The notes under the pieces: model-generated | The model's input: the letters and a program-made list of their open reading frames with translations, nothing else | What the model was told of the DNA's origin: nothing | The model's database searches: none | IMG/VR virus record: IMGVR_UViG_3300029985_000069 | Coordinates: 1-44,709 of that record | Strand: one strand, 5' to 3' | Length of the DNA stretch: 44,709 bases | Origin: a virus | Shown: in pieces, positions 9,584 through 18,335 of the stretch | Layout: each line of letters opens with the position of its first letter | How positions within the stretch are numbered: position 1 is the first letter of the stretch | Program-made: the position numbers and the translations under genes

Positions 9584-10519
9584 ATGAGACCAATAAGCAC
9601 TAAGTTACTCGCAGATATTCAAAACGGCGTACAAACTACTGCGACGTGTTTACGTATCGTTCGAGCAGACGGTACTCAGCTAGGATTTACTACTGCTGAT
9701 GCCGGATTTAGCTACGAATTTTTGACCGTTACAGATGCCTACGGCTCGATCTATTACTCACCAGTTTCATCATTCGACCCGTCTGCACAAAGATCGACAG
9801 AAGACCTCGCAGTTGACAACCTTGAAATTATTGGCATTTTATCCGACGATGCGATTACAGTAGAGGACCTAGTTTGTGGCAAATATGATGAGGCTATTGT
9901 CACCATATTTACTGTTAACTATTTGGCGTTAAGTCACGGCGAATTAATCAAGGAACATGGATACGTTGGACAGGTCATAAAAACAGACGGCATGTATAAG
10001 GTAGAAATCATGTCTCTAATTGGCCTTCTGAAACGATTCCTAGGAATTGTAACTCAGCCTACCTGCCGTGTGAAAGTTTTTGCTGATGGAGTGGCAGGAC
10101 CTTTCACCACAGTAAACGGACTTTCTTATGGCACTTGCGGACAATGTAAATTGAACCCAACTCCATTCACTTATGAAGAAACTATTTCATACGTAAACGA
10201 TGAGTATCGTTTTGGTTTTAATGACACTCAAGCAACGGGATATTTTACAGATGGTATAATAACATTTACCTCTGGAATGAATAACGGAGTTTCGAGAGAA
10301 ATTAACACACATACTAACGTCAGTGGTGTTGCCGAATTAGTTCTCGCAGAATCGTTTCCTTTAAGCGTAGAAATTGGTGACACTTGCACCGTGATTAAGG
10401 GATGCCCAAGATCATTTTCTTTTTGCAAAGCATTAGGCAACGCGATAAACTTTCGCGGTGAACCATTCCTTCCAGGAAATCAGGTCACAACTCAAGTCGG
10501 ACGAGCCCCGAGCAAATGA
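9584..10519 (+). CDS. Baseplate hub protein (DUF2163 / phage BR0599, GTA g13-like)
   Basis: The 311-residue product opens like DUF2163 (an MRPISTKLLADIQNG start followed by LRIVRADGTQLGFTTAD) and closes with the BR0599-type C-terminus (GCPRSFSFCKALGNAINFRGEP). Cysteines are conserved in position: one after QPT, a GTCGQC pair, and two in GCPRSFSFC. In the gene transfer agent homologue such cysteines hold an iron-sulphur centre in the hub. AAGGAAG lies five bases before the ATG. The stop overlaps the next start (ATGA). Confidence 0.85.
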   Translation: MRPISTKLLADIQNGVQTTATCLRIVRADGTQLGFTTADAGFSYEFLTVTDAYGSIYYSPVSSFDPSAQRSTEDLAVDNLEIIGILSDDAITVEDLVCGKYDEAIVTIFTVNYLALSHGELIKEHGYVGQVIKTDGMYKVEIMSLIGLLKRFLGIVTQPTCRVKVFADGVAGPFTTVNGLSYGTCGQCKLNPTPFTYEETISYVNDEYRFGFNDTQATGYFTDGIITFTSGMNNGVSREINTHTNVSGVAELVLAESFPLSVEIGDTCTVIKGCPRSFSFCKALGNAINFRGEPFLPGNQVTTQVGRAPSK

Positions 10520-10944
10520 ACCAAATAAACCCTGAAGATTTTGTCAAAAATGCACGTTCACTAGTCCCTACAAGATGGGTACACGGTGGACGTTCAAAAG
10601 ACCTCGGAATTGATTGCGTGGGTCTTGTGCTTCTTGCGGCCAATATGTCTGGTGCAGAGGTTACTGTAGATTTGACTTATTCTAAAGGTGACGAATTTGT
10701 TAAACTTATTCGAGTTTTGAACGAATTTTGTGACAGAGTTGATTGCTCTTGGAATGCGGTAGAACTTGGTGACGTTTTAGTTTTCCGATCAGGTACGATG
10801 ACAAACCATGTCGGGATCTACAGTGGAAACTCAAATTTTATACACTCACAAAATGGCGGGACTCGATGTGTTATTGAGCAACCGTTTTTGGGACAGTGGC
10901 GAATTGATTTAGTTCACGTTTATCGCTACAAAAAGGTTCAGTAA
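10516..10944 (+). CDS. Tail-tip NlpC/P60 peptidase (GTA g14-like)
   Basis: A 142-residue NlpC/P60 papain-like peptidase. The catalytic Cys34 is in GIDCVGLVLL, the His98 in TNHVGIYSG, and a third polar residue His110 in NFIHS. GDVLVF before the His is the usual strand. The protein is the right length for the stand-alone tail peptidase that cuts peptidoglycan cross-links at the tail tip. It is translationally coupled to the hub gene by a 4-base overlap. Confidence 0.92.
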   Translation: MNQINPEDFVKNARSLVPTRWVHGGRSKDLGIDCVGLVLLAANMSGAEVTVDLTYSKGDEFVKLIRVLNEFCDRVDCSWNAVELGDVLVFRSGTMTNHVGIYSGNSNFIHSQNGGTRCVIEQPFLGQWRIDLVHVYRYKKVQ

Positions 10945-10946
10945 TT

Positions 10947-13625
10947 ATGTCAACAGTCGCATTCGGAGTTGCAGGTGCAGTTGCAGGTTCAGTTATACCC
11001 GGAGTAGGTACTGCTTTAGGGTGGGAAATTGGCACACTTTTGGGGGGAATGCTAGACCCTCAAAACAACATGAATCTACTCAAAGATTTACGTGTTGGAG
11101 GATCTTCTTACGGTTCTTCAATTCCCAAACTTTGGGGTCGAAATAAAGTAGCCGGAAACGTTATCTGGATTGCTAACTACGTTAACAACAAAACTCTTGT
11201 TCCTTCTACGACATATATGGTGTTCACAATCAACACTACCTATGCCGCAGGAATTACTACTTTTGTAGCTACTTGTAATCAGCAAACTGGAACCGTCCCT
11301 CCCGGCACATACTACACCACAGTTTATAAGCCTTCTGGTGACCCCGCATACTACGTAACTATTCGCGTAACTGCGGCGGCAACTGTTGCGTTAAGTGAAG
11401 CTACTTTTACGTGCGCACCGACGAACGGAGTTTTGTTCCCAGGCATGGTGTTTGCAACGTCCTCAACTGTGACACAATTGCTCTATTATCCTGTCCAGGA
11501 AGGTGGTGGAGGTTCTGGTGGTTTAGGAGCTAATAATGCTTATCACTATACCTGCTCATTAATGGCTTCTTTTGGAGAGTCAAGTACGTTCATTCAAAAG
11601 GACGGAAGTTTCACAACTAGAAACCCTGTTGTTAAACGACTTTGGTGCAACGATCTTCTTTATTATGACGTCAATTATCCGAACATAACCCCTAGTGAAA
11701 CAACTATCAGAATTCGTTACGGCGCGGAAGATCAAGAACCGGACTCTTTAGTGTGCGCGGCTGAGGCCGCTGGAAATGCGTTTAATTGCACCGCAGAAAG
11801 AGGGCTGATTACTGTCGTTTTTGAGACATTAAATCTCACACCTTTTGGCAACACCATCCCCACTATTACTGCTGAAATTTGGACTGATGTTGTTGAGGTT
11901 GGAGATGTAATTACTGACATCGTAAGTCAGGTCGAACTTCCCGGACTTTCAATCGACGTTTCTGCCTGCACAATGACGTTAACAGGATGCGCAATTGCTT
12001 CACGAGTTGCGGCGCAAGATGCTTTAACGCAAATTTTGCCGTACTATTTTATTGATGTTTGCGAAGCTGGCGGTAAGATTATATTCGTCCCCAGGGGAGG
12101 CACTTCTGTAATGACTATTGACGCAAATGATGTAGGCGCATTTGCTGAAAATTCCGAGGCTTCTGCAATTGTAACGATGACCCGAACTAGAGGTATTCGT
12201 GGCGACATTCCAGGTCGAGTAGATTTAACGTACATTGACGTTGATGCAGGATATGCTCAAAATATGCAACCTGCGATTAAATATACTGGAGATTTTTTCA
12301 ACCCGTCGCAGGTCACTGTTCAGCTATCTTTGCACGCTTCTGAGGCTCTTCAAATGGCCTACACGTTGCTGTACTCTGCCTATCTTTCTATGGAGACTTT
12401 TGAGTTAAGTGTTCCGTGGAATTATGACATACTTACACCGACCGATCCTGTTACTGTAACTGACCCAGATTTGCTCGAACCGTTTCAGGTAAGAATTGTC
12501 GAAACAGATGCTACAGATTCTGCCGAAACTAAACTCAAATGTATTCCAGATACTTTTGAGATTTATAATCTGACCCATACTGCTTCTTCTGGAGCTGGGA
12601 TTGGTAACGTAAAAGTGTCTTCTGTAGGCATTCCCGTAGTGTTTGCGGCGTGGTCTGATTTTGCGCTAAGAACTCAGGATAAGGAAACAGCCGGATTTTA
12701 CGCATGGGCAGACTGGCCTACAATCGCGGCAGGTGGAACACTTTATTACTCGTCAGATGGCGGAACAACTTGGATTCAAGGACCGACGTTTACTCAGCAA
12801 TCTGCAATAGGTCTTACGACGTCAGATTTACCTGCGGCTACTGGTCACAATTATTGGGACTCAACTAACTCAGTTGATGTCACACTAAATGATGACGGTG
12901 GATTGTTCGAATTTGGCACAGTTACGGCGGCCGAAGTTCTCTCTGGAACTAACGTCGCTTTGATCGGAAATGAAGTAGTTGGATTTGAGACAGTTATTAG
13001 CACAGGATACGGACAATATACTCTGAGTAACTTGTATCGCGGATCGTTCGCTTCTGGTGGAGCAGATAACCCGATTGGTTCGCAGTTTTTACTGCTAACT
13101 TCTGCGGCACAATTTGTTCAAGTTAACAGCGATTTAGTCGGAACCTCAATCGACGTAATTGTTGTTGCACCAGGACAAGAAATTGCTGACGTTGGAGCGA
13201 TTAGTGTGACTGTCGCGACTCCGACCGTAACTTCTAACACCGCTGACATTGCTACAAACACTACAGATATTGCCACAAATACTTCTGACATTGCGACACT
13301 AACTGCTGAAGTTTCTAGCTTAACAAGTCCTACAAGAACACCTGTAAACGACGTCAACTATACTACAGTCTCTAGCGATAGAATTGTGGCTGTGACTGCG
13401 TTAACAGCTTCTCGCACAATAACACTACCGACACCGGGTAGCGGTGGTGCAATTCCTGCCGACATTATTATGTACCTAAAAGATGAATCTGGAGATGCTA
13501 CAACTTATCCAGTTGCAATCACTCCTACTGGTGCGACGATAGATGGACTTACAACCCTTCCACTATCGACGAATTTTCAGTCAATTGCTATTTATCATAA
13601 CGGAACAAATTACTTCACGATTTAG
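10947..13625 (+). CDS. Tail-tip host-contact protein (GTA g15 'megatron'-like)
   Basis: This 892-residue protein completes the g12-g13-g14-g15 order. It opens with a Gly/Ala-rich hydrophobic helix (GVAGAVAGSVIPGVGTALGW), then a Gly-rich loop region. The middle has hub-like beta domains (ASRVAAQDALTQILPYYF near residue 350, Gly-rich strands after). Residues of about 755-790 are a heptad-like repeat built on ADIATNTTDIATNTSDIAT, a short trimeric coiled coil. The last roughly 100 residues form a separate beta domain ending YHNGTNYFTI, typical of phage receptor-binding tips. It therefore looks like hub plus short central fibre in one chain. Confidence 0.85.
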   Translation: MSTVAFGVAGAVAGSVIPGVGTALGWEIGTLLGGMLDPQNNMNLLKDLRVGGSSYGSSIPKLWGRNKVAGNVIWIANYVNNKTLVPSTTYMVFTINTTYAAGITTFVATCNQQTGTVPPGTYYTTVYKPSGDPAYYVTIRVTAAATVALSEATFTCAPTNGVLFPGMVFATSSTVTQLLYYPVQEGGGGSGGLGANNAYHYTCSLMASFGESSTFIQKDGSFTTRNPVVKRLWCNDLLYYDVNYPNITPSETTIRIRYGAEDQEPDSLVCAAEAAGNAFNCTAERGLITVVFETLNLTPFGNTIPTITAEIWTDVVEVGDVITDIVSQVELPGLSIDVSACTMTLTGCAIASRVAAQDALTQILPYYFIDVCEAGGKIIFVPRGGTSVMTIDANDVGAFAENSEASAIVTMTRTRGIRGDIPGRVDLTYIDVDAGYAQNMQPAIKYTGDFFNPSQVTVQLSLHASEALQMAYTLLYSAYLSMETFELSVPWNYDILTPTDPVTVTDPDLLEPFQVRIVETDATDSAETKLKCIPDTFEIYNLTHTASSGAGIGNVKVSSVGIPVVFAAWSDFALRTQDKETAGFYAWADWPTIAAGGTLYYSSDGGTTWIQGPTFTQQSAIGLTTSDLPAATGHNYWDSTNSVDVTLNDDGGLFEFGTVTAAEVLSGTNVALIGNEVVGFETVISTGYGQYTLSNLYRGSFASGGADNPIGSQFLLLTSAAQFVQVNSDLVGTSIDVIVVAPGQEIADVGAISVTVATPTVTSNTADIATNTTDIATNTSDIATLTAEVSSLTSPTRTPVNDVNYTTVSSDRIVAVTALTASRTITLPTPGSGGAIPADIIMYLKDESGDATTYPVAITPTGATIDGLTTLPLSTNFQSIAIYHNGTNYFTI

Positions 13626-13639
13626 TCTGGAAGTGTATA

Positions 13640-13963
13640 ATGTTACTAGTCATGCCGAATACAAATACTGAATGGTATATGCCGTTCGTTCCGTATCTTT
13701 TTGGGGCCACCGTTACTGCTATTGCAGGACTCGTCAAAATGTGGGCAGATGTTAGAGATTTAAGACGTTCTTCTGATCGTTTAGAAGTCTCGCAAACAGC
13801 GACTATGTCGAAGATGGAAGTCGAGTTTACTGCAAAGATACTTGAAATCAAGCAAGAAGTTCATGCCCAGGAAGCAGATATTCGCGGGCTCGGTGGGACG
13901 CTTAAAGGAATTCAGACTGATATAAGTTGGATAAGAGAAACACTGGGAAAACTGACAAAGTAA
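13640..13963 (+). CDS. Small membrane-anchored coiled-coil protein (holin-accessory candidate)
   Basis: The 107-residue product has one membrane segment near the N-terminus (FVPYLFGATVTAIAGLV), then a long charged helix with coiled-coil character to the C-terminus. Proteins with one N-terminal membrane helix and a coiled coil commonly stand beside holins in phage lysis cassettes. GGAAG lies six bases before the ATG; an in-frame ATG at codon 5 is a possible alternative. The role is inferred from topology and place. Confidence 0.6.
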   Translation: MLLVMPNTNTEWYMPFVPYLFGATVTAIAGLVKMWADVRDLRRSSDRLEVSQTATMSKMEVEFTAKILEIKQEVHAQEADIRGLGGTLKGIQTDISWIRETLGKLTK

Positions 13964-13975
13964 GTGAGGTCACTA

Positions 13976-14221
13976 ATGGAGCAGAAGACAAAGGCTTGGT
14001 ATCTGTCGAAAACGGTGTGGTTGAATCTAGTATCTTTTCTGGCATTAGCAATCTCGCTTCTGGAAGAGGATTCGTGGGTGAAGCAAAACCCCCAAATGAT
14101 GGTTCGTTTGGGCACAATTTTGACATTCTGTAATCTGATTCTACGAATAAGCAGTAAGTCAGTTCTTACAGTCAGTCAGAAATCTAACACAAACGAGGTT
14201 CAGAAATGCCACCAAAAATGA
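13976..14221 (+). CDS. Putative holin
   Basis: An 81-residue membrane protein with two hydrophobic segments: KTVWLNLVSFLALAISLL, and VRLGTILTFCNLILRI after a short charged loop. The KTVWLN start is seen in many small phage holins. The ATG at 13976 has AGTGAGG six bases upstream and is preferred over an in-frame GTG at 13964. The gene is preceded by a membrane/coiled-coil protein and overlaps the cell-wall hydrolase gene that follows, forming a lysis cassette. Direct holin activity is inferred. Confidence 0.65.
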   Translation: MEQKTKAWYLSKTVWLNLVSFLALAISLLEEDSWVKQNPQMMVRLGTILTFCNLILRISSKSVLTVSQKSNTNEVQKCHQK

Positions 14222-14853
14222 GAGGTTTTGATACCGCAGATTCGACCGAAGGAATTGCTCACATTATTGCGAGTAAGTTCCGAAACGAAGACGGAACTCA
14301 AGCACAAGTTGTCGCAGGACTTTATCTGCGAAAAGATCGAACAACTCTCTCTGAAATTGAGGGACTTTTTAGCGTTCAAGATACTGCTGGCAACGGGGTA
14401 TTTAGTCTCGTATTTTTTCACGAGAATGGTTACCCAACAACTCCCGATTATTTCACTGATGACCAGGCGAAAATTAACGGTGAAGCAATTCTCACTCTTG
14501 CGGATTACTACAATTTTCCAAAAGAAATGGCAATTTTTGATTGCGCAGATTACGATTCAAAGATCGACGATCTTGACAGTTATCTGAGAATTTTGCACGG
14601 CATTCTTTATCCAGAAAATCGGTACCTCGGTTTGTATGGAAACTGGACGTGCATTAATCATTTCAAGAACACAGTTGCGGACGATAATCACAACGTAATT
14701 CACGCTGGAATTCTTTCGCAATCAACCGGCTTCAAACCATATCCGAACGATCTCTCAGTTGTCGATGCTTGGCAGGGTCCTACTGTCAAAATTTGCGGCA
14801 TGGATTGTGACGAAGAAAACGTTAACAATCTCGATATTCTTTGGAGGCCGTAA
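14206..14853 (+). CDS. DUF1906-type glycoside-hydrolase-like protein, probable endolysin
   Basis: The 215-residue product begins with the GFDTADS motif of the Rv2525c/DUF1906 TIM-barrel family. It continues with strands ending in acidic residues expected of that fold (AIFDCADYDS near residue 122, GLYGNW, then VVDAWQG near the end). Related domains act on cell-wall glycans or are presumed to. It follows the holin candidate, and its ATG at 14206 lies inside the holin's last codons with GAGG upstream. An in-frame ATG at 14218 overlaps the holin stop (ATGA). No signal peptide or cell-wall-binding domain is seen. Confidence 0.75.
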   Translation: MPPKMRGFDTADSTEGIAHIIASKFRNEDGTQAQVVAGLYLRKDRTTLSEIEGLFSVQDTAGNGVFSLVFFHENGYPTTPDYFTDDQAKINGEAILTLADYYNFPKEMAIFDCADYDSKIDDLDSYLRILHGILYPENRYLGLYGNWTCINHFKNTVADDNHNVIHAGILSQSTGFKPYPNDLSVVDAWQGPTVKICGMDCDEENVNNLDILWRP

Positions 14854-15116
14854 TCGAAGACCCTATCCTTGAACTAATTAAGGCCATAGTTTCGGCCTTA
14901 GTTGATACACCGGATAGGGTCACTTACTTTGTCCATGATTGCCCTGATAAAGTTGTGTACTACATTACACCTTTATCGACCGAATTAGGACAGGTCATTG
15001 GACAGAAAGGAATGCTTGGAAATAGTATTCGTCATGTAGTCAAATGTGCGTCAAGAAAATACGGTGGAAAAAACGTGTATATTGACGTCGTAAACGAAAG
15101 ACAGGACCCCTTCTAG
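14841..15116 (+). CDS. KhpA-like single-KH-domain RNA-binding protein
   Basis: The 91-residue (or 87-residue) product matches the layout of bacterial KhpA/YlqC. There is a short N-terminal helix (LELIKAIVSALVDTPDRV), a strand pair, the GxxG loop as VIGQKG, the following helix IRHVVKCASRKYGG, and a last strand VYIDVV. KhpA proteins bind RNA and work with KhpB in cell-division and small-RNA control (known in pneumococcus and clostridia). The only canonical start is TTG 14841, which lacks a ribosome site. GGAGG at 14843-14847 is instead well placed for ATC at 14853, next to the upstream TAA. It is the last gene of the late operon. Confidence 0.8.
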   Translation: MEAVIEDPILELIKAIVSALVDTPDRVTYFVHDCPDKVVYYITPLSTELGQVIGQKGMLGNSIRHVVKCASRKYGGKNVYIDVVNERQDPF

Positions 15117-15300
15117 GGTAGTGACCCCGAAAAATCGAAGGGTGTCCGGTACTGCAACTTTTTGACTTTCCTTGAACCTACTGGGACGACTCGGACCCCA
15201 TCGGACCCCGGTTTACCCCCAAAATCGACCCCTGAGACGGGTAACCGGGGGGGTGTATTCATAGGTCGGGCCCCTCAGACCCCCCATTTTTGAGAATAAC
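15117..15300 (+). repeat. GC-rich structured element R1
   Basis: A gene-free, GC-rich stretch unlike its AT-rich surroundings. It contains GGGACGACT at 15183-15191 and CCCCTCAGAC at 15271-15280, both shared with elements R2 (28.1 kb) and R3 (35.0 kb). It also has a long stem, CCCCGGTTTACCC (15206-15218) with GGGTAACCGGGG (15239-15250), one base bulged. GTCCGGTAC at about 15147 recurs inverted in R2. It separates the late operon from the replication operon. Confidence 0.6.
15247..15291 (+). terminator. Terminator at the end of the tail/lysis operon
   Basis: Seven Gs (15247-15253) can pair with six Cs (15280-15285), with GGTC/GACC pairing inside, and the stem is followed by ATTTTTG. This would end transcription behind the KhpA-like gene. 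It competes with the neighbouring CCCCGGTTTACCC/GGGTAACCGGGG stem, so the two folds may be alternatives. Confidence 0.55.
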
Positions 15301-15305
15301 AGGAC

Positions 15306-15334
15306 TTGATTTCGGTTCCTTTTGAGGGTATAAT
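15306..15334 (+). promoter_or_regulatory. Sigma-70-type promoter for the replication operon
   Basis: TTGATT (15306-15311), a 17-base spacer and a perfect TATAAT (15329-15334). It directs transcription into the gene at 15355. The -35 lies in GGACTTGATTTCGGTTCC, which resembles the AAGGAACTGATTTTGGTTCC stretch at the start of element R2. Confidence 0.8.
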
Positions 15335-15354
15335 GATGGTGCAAGGAAAAAAGC

Positions 15355-16095
15355 ATGACATTTGCCGATAAAAATATCAGAACATATTCGTATAAAGAAC
15401 TTCAAGAATTGAATGAAGTTCCTGAGCGATTTTTGGACGTTGCAAAGACGATGTTAAAGTGTATCGAAGGATACGAATATAAATCGACAAAAAGTCAATG
15501 GGTAGTTACTGGCGCAAACCAGATACTTCTAGGCTCGATCGACGTGAATCCTAAATCAATGAATAGTCCGCATCTTGATTCGTTCGGATATTTCACAATT
15601 TCTCTCAGAATTTCGACCAATACGAAGTACGCACTTTCGTTCCTTTCTGGAGCAAGAATTGACGTCACAGATGATAACTCGTATTTCTGTCCAGGAGAAG
15701 AGTACGAAAAGCGACGTCAAACTTCAAATATTCATCTATTAGATGCGTGCGAACAAGCCATCCATAAATTCACATTATTTAGCGAAAATGCGCAGATGAT
15801 GGTGAACTTACTAAAGGCCAAAAAGATAACCGCTATTGATGAAGGATATGGCCTCATTACTTTTGCGGCGGCAAGTAAACTTATGCCGTTCAGAAACATA
15901 GAGTATGTTTGTAAAGAATGGGATGCTTTATGGGCCGTCAAATTTATGGGTAGTGATAAGAGTATTTCTGCTTGGGATTTGTGGAATTGCTTTGAAGTTT
16001 CTTGGACAAAGTTAGGAGCTTGTGATCGTTACGATTTCTTCAAAGGAATTTATCCACTTTTCTCTACCAAATTTCAACTTCCAAGAATCAAGTAA
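15355..16095 (+). CDS. Unknown protein, possibly DUF932-like
   Basis: A 246-residue soluble protein, first of the replication operon, with AAGGAA before the ATG. The C-terminal AWDLWNCFEVSWTKLG stretch and the central aromatic strand region faintly resemble the phage/plasmid DUF932 family ('W.lyNa.t'). The N-terminal part of that family is not evident, so the assignment is weak. There is no signal peptide, membrane segment or nucleotide-binding motif. The next gene begins on the base after its stop. Confidence 0.7.
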   Translation: MTFADKNIRTYSYKELQELNEVPERFLDVAKTMLKCIEGYEYKSTKSQWVVTGANQILLGSIDVNPKSMNSPHLDSFGYFTISLRISTNTKYALSFLSGARIDVTDDNSYFCPGEEYEKRRQTSNIHLLDACEQAIHKFTLFSENAQMMVNLLKAKKITAIDEGYGLITFAAASKLMPFRNIEYVCKEWDALWAVKFMGSDKSISAWDLWNCFEVSWTKLGACDRYDFFKGIYPLFSTKFQLPRIK

Positions 16096-16887
16096 ATGCT
16101 GATAAGAAGAGCCAAAAAGCCTAATCTTGAAGACGAACTAAATCGTCACAAAGAACGTCTACCGAAATCCGCCAACACTTCTCCAGAAGATTTCGGTCCA
16201 AATGTCGTAAGTGATCGAACATCTTTTGCGAAAGATTTTACGACGTATAATGGTAAAGAAGTAGGGATGGAAATTCCTATGGATTATCGTGACGGAATTA
16301 GCTTCACTGATGCCGAGACTTATGGTAGAGTTGGTCAATCTCAGATTAAACCAAGAAATATACCAATTCGAGAACATCATGTGCCAAAAAATTCAAGATT
16401 TTTTGTATGCCAATATGTGAGCATTGCGCCTAACTGGGAATGTGAAACTTGCGGATACATAGTTGTCGGTGTTTTTAAGCGCAAAGATTTTTTCTCAAAT
16501 AGCTACGATGTTAGGTGTCCTGAATGTGATAGACGTTGTGGACTTTTGTTCTTACCATTTGGCTCAAGACCGCTAATAAAGACGCCTGAAAATTTTAGCT
16601 ATTACAGCGATCCAGTTATGTTTGCTAATATGCAGAGAAATCATGCATTGTGGGGAGGGTCCTACGGACTATTAAATGATGAAGAAGATTCGAAAACAAT
16701 TTCTCGAAAACCAGCAAGAAGTTCCGGTACGTCAAATAGAGACTCTAGCGTATCCATTCGAGGATCAAATACTGTCAATAATGGTGTCAAAAAGAATGTC
16801 AAGAAAGTTGAAAAAGATGTCGATGAAATAGATGTATCTACTGCAAAAGTTTTTAAGTCAAAAGTGAGGTTCAAACTCGTTGGCTAA
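16096..16887 (+). CDS. Zinc-ribbon protein of unknown function
   Basis: A 263-residue protein with a four-cysteine zinc ribbon at about residues 115-150: CETCGYIVVG, then about 23 residues, then CPECDRRC. The C-terminal third is Ser/Lys-rich and probably disordered, with KKNVKKVEKDVDE. Its position before an SNF2-like helicase suggests a nucleic-acid role, perhaps loading or partnering the helicase. It starts directly after the previous stop and overlaps the next gene by eight bases. Confidence 0.75.
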   Translation: MLIRRAKKPNLEDELNRHKERLPKSANTSPEDFGPNVVSDRTSFAKDFTTYNGKEVGMEIPMDYRDGISFTDAETYGRVGQSQIKPRNIPIREHHVPKNSRFFVCQYVSIAPNWECETCGYIVVGVFKRKDFFSNSYDVRCPECDRRCGLLFLPFGSRPLIKTPENFSYYSDPVMFANMQRNHALWGGSYGLLNDEEDSKTISRKPARSSGTSNRDSSVSIRGSNTVNNGVKKNVKKVEKDVDEIDVSTAKVFKSKVRFKLVG

Positions 16888-18334
16888 AACTCTTTGGGAT
16901 CATCAAAAAGAAGGTGTCAAATATTGGAACTCTATGGCGCATCCCTCTCTAGTTTGGGAGATGCGTTTAGGTAAGACAGATGTAGCCATTTGCGGGACTC
17001 AAGAATTTGACAGTAAATCTATTTTAGTTGCCGGACCAACAAATATTATGGATGGATGGGAAAATTCGTTGCACGATGCGGGTGAAAGATATGTGCGCGC
17101 ATACGCAACTAAAAAGGTTGATCGAATTCACGCTGTTTCTCAAGGATTTGAAACCAATAAACGCACCTGGGTTTTAATGAATTATGAAGCAGCAAGAACT
17201 GTACCTAGAATAGCTGAACTTCCTTGGGACTCTGTGATTGCTGATGAAAGCGTAAAATTGAAGAATCCTGCCGCATTAGTTTCTAAGCTATTTACTAAAG
17301 GATTTCGACACGTCAAACATAGGTCACTTTTATGCGGTCTTATCGCTCCAGAAAAAGAACTAGATTTGTTCATGCAATTCAAATTCCTTCATGGTAGGTT
17401 TATGGACTGCACTTCTTTTTGGGATTTTCGAAGTTCTTATTTTGAGGTTTCAAGAGATGGATACTCGTGGATTCCGAAACCTGGAATGCGAGATCAGATT
17501 AAAGCGGCTCTGCATCGAAAATCTTCTGTTTTAAGACGCGCAGACGTTGGAATGGATAAGCAAAAAATTTACTCCACTAGAACTGTAGAAATGAATCCAG
17601 AACAGAAGGCTCTTTATCGTATAATTGATAGAGATTTTAGGCACGAATTTGAAGGTCGAACTGTAGATGAAACTGTATGGGCGACTGAGAAAGCAATTTG
17701 GCTATCAAGAGTTGCCGGAGGTTTTTCACCAGATTATGATTTCGTAAAAGGTTTAGGAAGAGTTATCTCAACTGCAAAACCTGACGAGATAGTTTACCTG
17801 CTTACAAATGAACTTGCTGGGCAATCTGTAGTAATATGGTATAGGTTCCGCGATGAACTACTTCACGACGCAGATTTTTTTGAGAAAAAAAGGTTCAATG
17901 TTGCAAGACTTTATGGCGAAGGAATGTCAGTTAATGAGCGCAACAATCAACGTCGTAAATTTAGATCAGGAATGGCGCAATTACTTTGTGTCATGGAGAA
18001 GATAGCAGATAAGGGTGAGGATTTCTCAATTGCATCGACCGCAATGTATCGCTCAAATGAGCCATCATGCGATATGAGAATTCAGTCCGAAGATCGCATC
18101 CTTCATCTCCAGAAAAAAGGTTCGCTTTTTTATATAGATTTTTGTGCCGAAAATACTCTTGATGAACACGCTTTGCGAAATAGTCGAGATAAGTCATTTA
18201 ATGCGAGGGAAATGATGACAGCTTACGGCAAAGGAAGAACGTCACTAAAACAGACATTAGTTGATATTTTTGAAGAGATAAAAGTGGGGTATCCTCAGCA
18301 ACCGCTTTTGGTAGGACTTTCTGGAGAAGAATGA
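16880..18334 (+). CDS. SNF2-like superfamily II helicase / translocase
   Basis: A 484-residue two-domain ATPase. The N-terminus has LWDHQKEGVKYW (Q-like motif), the Walker A variant EMRLGKTDVAI, and the Walker B VIADESVKLKNPAA (DESV in place of the usual DEAH/DESH). The second half has SVVIWYRFRDELL (motif IV) and a motif V/VI region with SEDRILHLQKKGS and a LDEHAL end, as in phage SNF2 proteins. Motif III reads LLCGLIAPEKE instead of the usual TGTP. TTG 16880 is the start: GTGAGGT lies upstream and the gene overlaps its neighbour. It probably remodels DNA during replication or recombination. Confidence 0.88.
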   Translation: MAKTLWDHQKEGVKYWNSMAHPSLVWEMRLGKTDVAICGTQEFDSKSILVAGPTNIMDGWENSLHDAGERYVRAYATKKVDRIHAVSQGFETNKRTWVLMNYEAARTVPRIAELPWDSVIADESVKLKNPAALVSKLFTKGFRHVKHRSLLCGLIAPEKELDLFMQFKFLHGRFMDCTSFWDFRSSYFEVSRDGYSWIPKPGMRDQIKAALHRKSSVLRRADVGMDKQKIYSTRTVEMNPEQKALYRIIDRDFRHEFEGRTVDETVWATEKAIWLSRVAGGFSPDYDFVKGLGRVISTAKPDEIVYLLTNELAGQSVVIWYRFRDELLHDADFFEKKRFNVARLYGEGMSVNERNNQRRKFRSGMAQLLCVMEKIADKGEDFSIASTAMYRSNEPSCDMRIQSEDRILHLQKKGSLFYIDFCAENTLDEHALRNSRDKSFNAREMMTAYGKGRTSLKQTLVDIFEEIKVGYPQQPLLVGLSGEE

Positions 18335-18335
18335 T

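Noticed and set aside
13927-14133. Extra ORF overlapping the two membrane-protein genes
   Set aside because: It shares sequence with the holin candidate in another frame, has no ribosome site, and its product has no membrane segment or motif.
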